20,369 nt of DNA from Deltaproteobacteria bacterium (GTDB lineage: Bacteria > Desulfobacterota_B > Binatia > UBA9968). Positions within the stretch are counted from its first letter, which is position 1. Each line of letters begins with the position of its first letter. The position numbers and the translations under genes are program-made. The stretch covers positions 1-20,369 of the forward strand of contig VBKY01000247.1 in the NCBI GenBank assembly GCA_005879255.1, read 5' to 3'. The notes below the pieces were generated by a model, which had not been told where the DNA came from, ran no database searches, and saw only the letters and a list, made by a program, of their open reading frames with translations. Shown here piece after piece: positions 14,135-20,369 of this stretch.

Positions 14135-14776
14135 ATGGCAAACGATCTAGCGATGCGGTGTTATCCCGTACCGGGCGCGATTGTGAAAGAATGGATCATC
14201 CCGGCTAAGGAATACTCTGCTTTCACGATCCGACGAGGGCAGACGCTGCGGTTCGTGGATATGGAAGGCAAACAGGTGCCGGATCTGGTTTGCTTCAACG
14301 AGCGTGATCTGACGGAACACCTCAACATGGGCAACAGTCTGCTTCTCAACAAGCGGCGCGAGTTGCGCCAGGGGGATGTGCTTTACTCCGTTATCTGTAA
14401 TCCGATGATGACCGTCGTCGGCTACTCCAATGATGAAAGCTACGCCTACGGCCCCATGTGCAGCGAGGAGCTGAACCGTATCCGTTACGGGGTGCCCGGT
14501 ACGCGCAACTGCCGTGACAACTTCGTCATGGCGCTGGCTCCACACGGCTTTAACCAGCGGCAAATTCCCAACGCCTTTGTTCCATTCATGCGGGTGGAGG
14601 TCGGGCCGGACGGGTCCATGGAGATCAAAGAGCCGACAAGTCGTGCGGGCGACTTCTACGATCTGAGGGCCGAAATGGACCTGCTTGTGGCAGTGTCTAA
14701 CTGCCCGCAGGAGCGCAACCCATGCAACGGTTTCAAGCCCACGCCGATGGGCATGATCATCTATGAACCCTGTTAA
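14135..14776 (+). CDS. DUF1989 (urea-carboxylase-associated) family protein
   Basis: The start chosen is ATG 14135 (213 aa); an in-frame ATG at 14099 lacks a ribosome site and would overlap the candidate promoter. The family is recognised from conserved blocks: a YGPMCSEELN segment (Cys109), NCRDNFVMALAPHG (Cys126, His137), and the C-terminal signature AGDFYDLRAEMDLLVAVSNC followed by PQERNPCNGFKPTPMGM (Cys190, Cys197). Known DUF1989 members include the two subunits of carboxyguanidine deiminase, which work after guanidine (formerly 'urea') carboxylase. Other members stand alone and are uncharacterised. Here there is only one copy and no carboxylase or allophanate hydrolase gene, so a guanidine role is not supported. 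The NMT1-type binding protein starts 28 bases downstream, making a two-gene unit. The protein is cytoplasmic with no signal peptide. Confidence 0.85.
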   Translation: MANDLAMRCYPVPGAIVKEWIIPAKEYSAFTIRRGQTLRFVDMEGKQVPDLVCFNERDLTEHLNMGNSLLLNKRRELRQGDVLYSVICNPMMTVVGYSNDESYAYGPMCSEELNRIRYGVPGTRNCRDNFVMALAPHGFNQRQIPNAFVPFMRVEVGPDGSMEIKEPTSRAGDFYDLRAEMDLLVAVSNCPQERNPCNGFKPTPMGMIIYEPC

Positions 14777-14804
14777 GGGCGCAAAAACAATGGAGGAGAG
14801 AATC

Positions 14805-15842
14805 ATGCAACTCACGGGTCTGGGTCTGACGCGATCAAAGACAGCATTTCTAGTGGCCGTGCTTAGCGTCGTTGGCAATCTGAGTTTTTCTCCCGTCGAT
14901 CTGAGAGCCGCTGAGAAAGCGAAAGAGACTCCGGTTACTATCCGGCTGGATTTCATCGTCGGGGGAAATCATGCGCCGTGGTTTGTCGCCTCGGAGAAAG
15001 GCTTCTACTCAAAACGGGGACTGAATGTCACCATCCAGCCTGGGACAGGTTCGGCGGATACGATCCGCACCATCGCGTCGGGCGGGGCTGATGTGGGCTT
15101 CGCCAATGTCTCAACCGCCGTAGTCGGCCGATCCAGGGGAACGCCCATCGTGTCGGTTGCTCCGCTCGGTTACATAGCCGTCACGGTTCTTTGGCGTGAG
15201 GAGACTGACATCAAGACTCTCAAAGACCTCGAAGGCAAGTCGTGGGCTATCAGCCCAGGACAGGCGCAATGGTTTCTGCTCCCCGCTCTTACAAAGATCA
15301 ACAACGTGGATTTCGCATCCATTAAGATTCAGGAGACCGCGCCGCCGCTTCAGCCGGCGGCTTTGCTTGCTAAGAAGGCCGACTTCATTACGATGTTTCG
15401 TGCCTCGAACGATGAGGTAGCGGATATGGCTGCAGCTAAACAAGGGATTCGAATAAAGCGAATCCACATGCGGGATGCCGGACTCGATATTTACGGCAGC
15501 GCCCTTATAGCCAAGGAAGAGGATATCAAACGCCGTCCGGAAATGATTCGTGCCTATGTCGAGGGAACAATGGAAGGTCTAAGATACACTCGTGACCATC
15601 TGGAAGAAGCGCTCGAAATCTTATTGAAACTCAAACCTGAGCTGGATAGGGAGCTAACAAGAATTCAAATCAAGAACGGCGTGGAAGAAGTCTTCATTCC
15701 GGCAGAATCGGTGGCGTCCGGATATGGCTACATGAAGCCTGACGTAATGGAAAAGACCGTGAAAATCACAAATCAGTTCTTCGACGTGGCCGGGAAGGTC
15801 CCAGCCGCCGGTGTTTACACGAATCAGTTCATCCGAAAGTAG
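14805..15842 (+). CDS. NMT1/SsuA-type ABC substrate-binding protein
   Basis: The start is ATG 14805, preceded by GGAGG with an eight-base spacing; the frame also has ATG 14763 and 14790, which would overlap or abut the upstream gene. The N-terminus TRSKTAFLVAVLSVVGNLSF is a signal peptide. The mature protein (about 310 aa) begins VTIRLDFIVGGNHAPWFVAS followed by EKGFYSKRGLNVTIQPGTGS, the typical NMT1/THI5-like and nitrate/sulfonate/taurine receptor start, and has the usual ADVGFANVSTAVVGRSRG and KTLKDLEGKSWAISPG blocks. Such receptors bind pyrimidine precursors, sulfonates, nitrate or other small anions in the periplasm. It forms a close unit with the DUF1989 gene, hinting that both handle the same nitrogen-containing compound. 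No permease or ATPase follows. Confidence 0.9.
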   Translation: MQLTGLGLTRSKTAFLVAVLSVVGNLSFSPVDLRAAEKAKETPVTIRLDFIVGGNHAPWFVASEKGFYSKRGLNVTIQPGTGSADTIRTIASGGADVGFANVSTAVVGRSRGTPIVSVAPLGYIAVTVLWREETDIKTLKDLEGKSWAISPGQAQWFLLPALTKINNVDFASIKIQETAPPLQPAALLAKKADFITMFRASNDEVADMAAAKQGIRIKRIHMRDAGLDIYGSALIAKEEDIKRRPEMIRAYVEGTMEGLRYTRDHLEEALEILLKLKPELDRELTRIQIKNGVEEVFIPAESVASGYGYMKPDVMEKTVKITNQFFDVAGKVPAAGVYTNQFIRK

Positions 15843-16026
15843 GAACACCTATCAGCGACACTATACGAAAAGATCCGATACGGTATCGAACGATTCAAGG
15901 CGCGGGCAATGGGGTCAGGCTAAGTCTGATATCAAAGCGTGCCCGGATCGAACATCTGAACAAATTGAACTGCTTAAACAACTTGAACTTTGAACCTTGA
16001 ACTTGGAACCGCGCAGGGAGGCAATC
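15843..16026. other. Convergent gap with a small palindrome and a TTGAAC-type repeat tract
   Basis: I see no gene between the two convergent ends. CGATAC-G-GTATCG (15876-15888) is a short perfect inverted repeat. CGGGCA (15903-15908) and TGCCCG (15940-15945) bracket a GGGGTCAGGCTAAG segment that resembles widespread intergenic repeat sequence. From about 15960 to 16010 the hexamer TTGAAC recurs several times in slightly changed form (AATTGAAC, CTTGAAC, TTTGAACC, CTTGAAC), a degenerate short tandem repeat. Confidence 0.5.
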
Positions 16027-17013
16027 CTAAAGACCCGGAGGCCGCGTGTACTTGTTCCGCAGTTCTTTCCACCCTTTGGCACGAAGGTCCGCCTGCCTCT
16101 TCCAGTTCTCGGGAAGATCGCTGATTCTGTAGGGCGCTCTGCACGGTCCGCCTTTAATATATCCGGCAGCGTTGGTCAGATACTTGTTGCTTTGGGCGTT
16201 GTATTTGGCAAAACCGGTGGCGAACTCTCCGGGCGGCGCACCCGGTGGGACTGAGCGAATATCCTCCCATATCTGATCCACCCGTTTTTCATCATCCTTG
16301 AGAATGGCATTGGCCAGGGCAACCACGGGCTCCGGCCCCATGCACGTCATGCCCGATGACCAGATCGCAGTTATCCTCGGACGCGCCATCCTGTAAGCGG
16401 CGTAAATGGCACTCTCACCCGGCATGAAGTTAATCTGCCGTCCGGCAACCCGGAGATCGTCCAACAAATTGGCATGACTGTAAAACATCTTGGTCACAAT
16501 AACGGTGCGCGCCTTGTGCGCCAACCTTTCCCAGAATGCGGTAGGAAAATCTGACTTGAAGACTCTCGCGTTGGCGTAAACCAGGATCGGCATATCAGGA
16601 ACGGCCTCGCCCAAGTCAGCGTAAAACTGAACGGCGTTTTCGATGGTCGGTGTCTGCCAGAGGGGAAGACCGACAAATGCTCCGTCGGCTCCCACATCCT
16701 TGAGACCGCGCATCTGTTGGATCGTCTCTTTCGTCCCTAAGGCAGTAGCCCCCGCAAAAACCGGGACGCGCTTTCGATTAATCTGAACAATGGCATCTAC
16801 GAAGGCCCTCTTCTCTTCCCATAGGAGAGCAGCACATTCGCCCGTAGTGCCACATGCTGCGATAACGCCTATGCCGTCGCGAATATAATTCTCGGTCATC
16901 CGGGCCGTCTCATCCAGGTTCACTGAGTCGGTGGCGTCCCATCCTTCGCCGTTTTCTTTGCAAGGAGTAGGCACCATCGCAGCCACGCCTTTGATGTCAT
17001 CCTTTGTGAGCAC
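16027..17013 (-). CDS. NahE/PhdJ-like class I aldolase (DapA superfamily hydratase-aldolase)
   Basis: A 328-aa protein starting at GTG 17013 with AAGGGAG six bases upstream. It is a class I pyruvate-dependent aldolase of the dihydrodipicolinate synthase fold: GTTGE at residues 55-59, Tyr146 in ILVYANA, and the Schiff-base Lys175 in VIVTK. Beyond the fold it follows the trans-o-hydroxybenzylidenepyruvate hydratase-aldolase branch (NahE of naphthalene, PhdJ of phenanthrene breakdown): the late start LTKDDIKGVAAMVPTPCKE, VNLDETARM, WEEKRAFVDAIV, AVQFYADL, VFKSDFPTAFW, ITAIWSSGMTC and AAGYIKGGPCRAPY all match that pattern as I remember it. Those enzymes split a 2-oxo side chain to an aldehyde and pyruvate. 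The gene diverges from a Rieske oxygenase (163-base shared control region), fitting an aromatic or related ring-degradation module. The exact substrate is unknown. Confidence 0.85.
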   Translation of the reverse strand: MLTKDDIKGVAAMVPTPCKENGEGWDATDSVNLDETARMTENYIRDGIGVIAACGTTGECAALLWEEKRAFVDAIVQINRKRVPVFAGATALGTKETIQQMRGLKDVGADGAFVGLPLWQTPTIENAVQFYADLGEAVPDMPILVYANARVFKSDFPTAFWERLAHKARTVIVTKMFYSHANLLDDLRVAGRQINFMPGESAIYAAYRMARPRITAIWSSGMTCMGPEPVVALANAILKDDEKRVDQIWEDIRSVPPGAPPGEFATGFAKYNAQSNKYLTNAAGYIKGGPCRAPYRISDLPENWKRQADLRAKGWKELRNKYTRPPGL

Positions 17014-17176
17014 TGTGATCTCCCTTCTGGTGAAATCTCCTTACTCCAAGGCAGAAAAAAAGTCTATTGAATGGCGGCGCAGAGCCGATGATTCGCTTTT
17101 CAGCAGCGGTCTGGAAAGCGGGTTGATTTTCACTGGTGGACTAAATAAATAGAAAGCGAACAAAAAGCTATCGACG
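17014..17176. promoter_or_regulatory. Divergent control region between aldolase and Rieske oxygenase genes
   Basis: These 163 bases must carry promoters for both directions. Towards the Rieske gene, TTGATT (17123-17128) and TAAATA (17146-17151) with a 17-base spacer form a weak sigma70-like pair. No Shine-Dalgarno of note precedes ATG 17177. On the other strand an AAGGGAG site serves the aldolase GTG. I see no clear operator palindrome, and no regulator gene is adjacent. Confidence 0.3.
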
Positions 17177-18313
17177 ATGAACACAAACGAAATTTCCGAA
17201 TTGGTCCCCGGCGTCCCGAAAGGTTTGGAGGTCGGTTTGCGCAACTATTGGTACCCGATCCTGCAATCCGGCGAGCTTGGCCGGGAAAAGCCTGTCGGCA
17301 TCCAATGCCTGGGCGAACACTTGGTTGTCTGGCGAGACGAGCGCGGTTCTCCGGCTGTTTTGTCTGACCGTTGTCCGCATCGGTCCGCGAAGCTCTCCCT
17401 AGGTCGTGTTCTGGAAGGGAATCTGCAATGCGCGTTGCACGGCTTGCGCTTTGACAGCGGCGGAAAGTGCGTGCTGATACCATGGGAGGCCGACGATAGT
17501 CCGAGCCGGCATGAAGTCCATGCGCGGCACTACCCGGCACAGGAGTTGGGCGGATACGTCTGGGCTTACGTTGGTGATCCAGCGAAGTTTCCGCCACCGC
17601 CCCTCATCGACGAAGTGCCGGAAGAGCTTAATCACGACGATGAATTCTTGTGGTTCCGTATGCCGACCGAGGTATGGCGGACAAATTGGCTACTAGCCAT
17701 CGACGGCGGGGACGGATTTCATGCGGTGACCCTGCATGCCGAAACCCAGGCTGTGAAGGACGGCACTTGGCAGGGTGGGAGCCCTCAAGCGGCAACAGCC
17801 CCTCTGGCCGAGCGACGCCTAAAAATCGTTCAGACCTCATACGGCGTCCGCGGTGTCGCCACAGATCGTGAAGGCAAGCCCATTCATCATGGGCACCTGC
17901 TTGATGTCAAAGGGGACCGCTTCTTGTTCCCCTGCATCTCAACCAACGTGATCCGTCCCGTGCCTGGGGTAGACCCCTACGTTTCACGGTTGTGGCAGTT
18001 CCCGATAGACGATAGCCGGTCAATCATCCAGCGCTTCGCCGTGCAAAGGGCGGCCACCACTGAAGCGCGCGAGCGCTGGGAGAAGCTTTATACGGAGGTG
18101 GTTGGACCGCGCTTCAAGAGCATATCCAGGGAGGACGCCATGATCGCCGAATCCCAGGGCGATCTTGTGACCGCCAGGACCAACGAACACCTCTTCGAGC
18201 CGGACATCAGCATGTATGAAGTGCGCCAAAACATCAGAGACGCCTTTTTAGCGCAGCTAAGCGGGAATCGAATGGCGCCCAGCAAAAACTCACTTGTTTG
18301 GCCGATACCGTAA
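17177..18313 (+). CDS. Rieske non-heme iron oxygenase, alpha subunit (second)
   Basis: A 378-aa protein. The Rieske domain has C66-P-H68 and C85-A-L-H88, the same CxH-x16-CxxH spacing as the first oxygenase in this window. The catalytic domain has N170, the bridging D179, and H182 and H187 (AIDGGDGFHAVTLH) for the mononuclear iron. The C-terminal half lacks the TREHLG..DRG stretch seen in the first enzyme and has ISREDAMIAESQGDLVTART instead, so the two belong to different subgroups and are not recent duplicates. It would oxidise an aromatic or terpenoid-like substrate with electrons from a reductase that is not encoded here. It diverges from the aldolase gene and is followed after 179 bases by an SDR dehydrogenase on the same strand, a likely next step. 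Confidence 0.9.
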   Translation: MNTNEISELVPGVPKGLEVGLRNYWYPILQSGELGREKPVGIQCLGEHLVVWRDERGSPAVLSDRCPHRSAKLSLGRVLEGNLQCALHGLRFDSGGKCVLIPWEADDSPSRHEVHARHYPAQELGGYVWAYVGDPAKFPPPPLIDEVPEELNHDDEFLWFRMPTEVWRTNWLLAIDGGDGFHAVTLHAETQAVKDGTWQGGSPQAATAPLAERRLKIVQTSYGVRGVATDREGKPIHHGHLLDVKGDRFLFPCISTNVIRPVPGVDPYVSRLWQFPIDDSRSIIQRFAVQRAATTEARERWEKLYTEVVGPRFKSISREDAMIAESQGDLVTARTNEHLFEPDISMYEVRQNIRDAFLAQLSGNRMAPSKNSLVWPIP

Positions 18314-18492
18314 ATCTCTCATAACATCAGTCATGAATCGTGACTTCTAACTTGCGGCGCGCGAGATTTCGAGGATAGAAGATCGATGATAGAGGATCGC
18401 AAGATTCCGGCTCCGAATTTGCTGATCTCCGACGTCTGACTTCTGACCTCTGGAGTTGCGGGGGATTGAATAAACTTTCGACGTAAAGAGTT
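18314..18492. other. Gap with short direct repeats, no gene seen
   Basis: The region contains imperfect tandem units (GATAGAAGATCGATGATAGA, then GGATCG) around 18375-18400 and CTGACTTCTGACCTCTGG near 18437, as seen in degenerate intergenic repeat debris. A CGTAAAGAG sequence just before ATG 18493 can serve as the ribosome site of the SDR gene. No convincing promoter or terminator is found. Confidence 0.4.
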
Positions 18493-19269
18493 ATGGCGGG
18501 ACGACTGCACGGCAAAATAGCAATGATAACCGGAGGGGGAGGCGGCATAGGAGCCGCTACGGCCCGTCTTTTTTGTCGCGAAGGCGCCAAAGTTGCGCTG
18601 GTCGATATCGATAAAAAAAAAGTTGAGCAGCAGGCGGCGCAGCTGTCTCAGGAAATCGTCTCAGCACAGATCTTGCCGCTGACTGCTGATGTATCCAGAC
18701 GTGAGCAGATCGGCGACGCGGTTTCGCGAGCGGTTGGCGAATTCGGCGGACTGGACGTGCTGGTCAACAATGCCGCGGCGCGTGAGTATTTTCCATTAGC
18801 AGAGGCGCCAGAAGAGTCGTGGCAACGAATTATCGCCACGAATATTCTCGGCGTGGCAAACTGCTGCCAGGCCGCCCTTCCCGCGCTCCGTAGGGCGAGC
18901 GGCGCCAGCATCGTCAACATGTCATCGGTATTCGGAGTCGTCGGACGGAAGGGTATGGGACAGTACGATGCCACCAAGGCGGCTATCTTAGGTCTCACCC
19001 GCGCGTTGGCCGCCGAAGAGGCCCAGCATGGAGTCCGCGTGAATGCAGTCTGTCCGGGCTCTACGTTGACGCCGTTTACGTTGGCTAGAGCGAAATCGCG
19101 CGGCATGACAGAAGAGGAGCTGAGGGTGAAAGGCTTCGCGCCATCGCTCCTGAACCGGTGGGCGACGCCCGAGGAGATCGCCTACCCGGTCTTGTGGCTC
19201 GCTTCTGATGAAGCTTCTTTCATCACGGGCGCTGTGCTCATGGCGGACGGTGGTTTATCCGCCATTTGA
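18493..19269 (+). CDS. Short-chain dehydrogenase/reductase (classical SDR)
   Basis: The 258-aa protein has the full classical SDR set: TGGGGGIG (residues 13-20) for the NAD(P) pyrophosphate, D37 at the end of beta-2 in ALVDID (which favours NAD), NNAA at 91-94, N116, catalytic S144 in NMSS, and Y157-D-A-T-K161. The end matches the family (PEEIAYPVLWLASDEASFIT then GAVLMADGG). It oxidises an alcohol or dihydrodiol, or reduces a ketone, in the cytoplasm. Lying behind a Rieske oxygenase on the same strand, it may act as a diol or alcohol dehydrogenase in that pathway, but SDRs are too versatile for certainty. An A-run of about nine lies at 18611-18620 within the Lys codons. It converges on the next gene with an 11-base gap. 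Confidence 0.92.
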   Translation: MAGRLHGKIAMITGGGGGIGAATARLFCREGAKVALVDIDKKKVEQQAAQLSQEIVSAQILPLTADVSRREQIGDAVSRAVGEFGGLDVLVNNAAAREYFPLAEAPEESWQRIIATNILGVANCCQAALPALRRASGASIVNMSSVFGVVGRKGMGQYDATKAAILGLTRALAAEEAQHGVRVNAVCPGSTLTPFTLARAKSRGMTEEELRVKGFAPSLLNRWATPEEIAYPVLWLASDEASFITGAVLMADGGLSAI

Positions 19270-19280
19270 TCGCGCGCAAT

Positions 19281-20336
19281 TCATTTCAATCCCAATTCCG
19301 CTTGTATTTCTCTCAGCAGGCGAAAATCCGCCACCTCGTCGACCGAGATCTCTTTCTTTAGACCGAGTTGCTGCACCAGCAGAGCGATCTCAACCTGCAA
19401 GCCTTCTCTGCTGATCGATCCATTTGGGCTGTAGTAGTCTTTGGATTGAACGTAAATCAACTCCGCGTCACCCCGCGAGAGATTCAAAAATTGGGCGAAG
19501 AAGTCCGCCGCTTCCGCCTTATTTTTATCCGACCTGATATACTGCAGGCTCCTGATAGTCCCGCGCAGGAAGCGCTTGATAGTGTCGGAGCGGTTTTTCA
19601 AAGTGTCGACGCTCGCCGACATTCCCCCCAGTCCCAACGGAACATAATCGCTGGCCCGCGCTATGACATGAAACCCTTTCGCCTCAGCCTTGATACCCAT
19701 CTCAGTGCCGACCAGAGCAGCATCGACCTGCCGCGCGAGCAGGGCTAACGTGCTGCTTTGCATGCTGCCCGTTGGGAACATCTCCGCATCCTTGCCGAAA
19801 CCGCCGAGCCCATGTTTTTCGAGCATCATCTGCGATATGTACGTTACATTACCGCCGACATCGGTGACGGCAAGCACTTTACCTTTCAAATCCTCCACTC
19901 GCTTGATCTCGGGCTTCGCATAGAGATGCCAGTTCAGCCTATCCACCATGTAGCCGATCATGCGGATGGGTCTGCCGGCGACGGGTGCTCTAATTGCGGA
20001 GCTATGAAAATCCACGGTGACATCGCCTGTGATCATCCCGGTAATGGCCGGAGTGGAGCCCATCTGCACTATGTCAATCTCCAGTCCCTCCTGCCGATAG
20101 AAGCCCTTCTTGACTCCGACCAACAAAGGCACATTCGGCAAAGCTCGAACTGGAATCGCCGCAGCGATTCGCTCGACTTTGGTTGGCTTCTGCTCCTGTG
20201 TCTTTTGCGCCAGCAGAATTGGCTCCGAAGATGGCGCAGGGCGACCAAGCCCAGCTACGGCGGAGCCGTTCACAATGACAATTGTTAAGATCAAAAAGAA
20301 CGCACTGACAAATGATCTTGCTGCGCTCAACTTCAT
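19281..20336 (-). CDS. NMT1/SsuA-type ABC substrate-binding protein
   Basis: A 351-aa protein on the minus strand; ATG 20336 has AGGGGA seven bases upstream. A signal peptide is clear (FVSAFFLILTIVIVNGSAVA, cleavage after AVA). After a variable linker, the mature protein has IPVRALPNVPLLVGVKKGFY followed by RQEGLEIDIV, the usual opening of NMT1-like and aliphatic-sulfonate receptors, then VDLKGKVL-type (RVEDLKGKVLAVTDVGG) and MQSSTLALLARQVDAALVG blocks. It is distinct in sequence from the binding protein at 14805. No permease or ATPase gene lies beside it within the window; any on its 5' side would be beyond the right edge. It may serve the Rieske/SDR/aldolase module, though it is on the opposite strand. 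Confidence 0.9.
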   Translation of the reverse strand: MKLSAARSFVSAFFLILTIVIVNGSAVAGLGRPAPSSEPILLAQKTQEQKPTKVERIAAAIPVRALPNVPLLVGVKKGFYRQEGLEIDIVQMGSTPAITGMITGDVTVDFHSSAIRAPVAGRPIRMIGYMVDRLNWHLYAKPEIKRVEDLKGKVLAVTDVGGNVTYISQMMLEKHGLGGFGKDAEMFPTGSMQSSTLALLARQVDAALVGTEMGIKAEAKGFHVIARASDYVPLGLGGMSASVDTLKNRSDTIKRFLRGTIRSLQYIRSDKNKAEAADFFAQFLNLSRGDAELIYVQSKDYYSPNGSISREGLQVEIALLVQQLGLKKEISVDEVADFRLLREIQAELGLK

Positions 20337-20369
20337 TTGAAGTTCCCCTCGGCTTTTTGTTTGTCTTTA

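Noticed and set aside
14147..14956. 269-codon minus-strand open frame
   Set aside because: It is antisense to the DUF1989 gene and the start of the receptor gene, both well supported on the plus strand.
1..20369. CRISPR array, tRNA, rRNA, prophage or transposase genes
   Set aside because: No regularly spaced repeats, no cloverleaf-like conserved segments and no integrase or transposase motifs were seen on either strand.

Overview
The window reads as a GC-rich (by eye high-50s % GC) chromosomal segment from an uncultured or environmental bacterium that lives on small organic acids and aromatic-type compounds. Every confident gene is a solute-binding protein, a transporter or a catabolic enzyme. 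There are no phage, plasmid or transposase genes. The mixture of solitary substrate-binding proteins (SBPs) of several families with amidohydrolase, Rieske and M20 enzymes is typical of metabolically broad Proteobacteria-like soil lineages (for example Rokubacteria/Binatota-type or Betaproteobacteria genomes). This taxonomic reading is an inference, not something the sequence proves.

Layout. (1) 1-4.3 kb, + strand: the 3' part of an M20 metallohydrolase; a dihydroxyphthalate-decarboxylase/SBP-like gene broken by a one-base deletion; a predicted HExxH lipoprotein whose N-terminus is built from a palindromic repeat; and an MFS transporter. (2) 4.3-8.5 kb, + strand: a phthalate-type Rieske oxygenase, a repeat copy, two tandem paralogous extracellular SBPs, a decayed 5' remnant of exonuclease III (xthA), and a small ABM/IsdG-like monooxygenase. 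(3) 8.5-10.8 kb, - strand: a two-gene unit of a TctC/Bug-type SBP followed by an amidohydrolase-2 enzyme. (4) 10.9-14.0 kb: a stretch bounded by two direct copies of a 65-bp repeat. It holds an AT-richer block of doubtful small ORFs, a 97-aa hypothetical protein and a YbaL/Kef-type cation/proton antiporter. (5) 14.1-15.8 kb, + strand: a DUF1989 (urea-carboxylase-associated family) protein closely followed by an NMT1/SsuA-type SBP. (6) 16.0-20.3 kb: a NahE/PhdJ-like class I aldolase (-) diverging from a second Rieske oxygenase (+), then an SDR dehydrogenase (+) convergent with another NMT1-type SBP (-).

How the parts may work together: most enzyme genes sit beside one or two solute-binding proteins, yet no ABC permease, ATPase, TctA/TctB subunit or oxygenase reductase/ferredoxin lies in the window. 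The picture is a set of small 'binding protein + enzyme' modules that would have to borrow membrane components and electron-transfer partners encoded elsewhere. The best candidate pathway is the right-hand module (Rieske oxygenase, SDR dehydrogenase, hydratase-aldolase), whose three enzyme classes correspond to steps of bacterial naphthalene/polycyclic-aromatic breakdown. Several dispersed repeats and two decayed genes show that the region is being remodelled.
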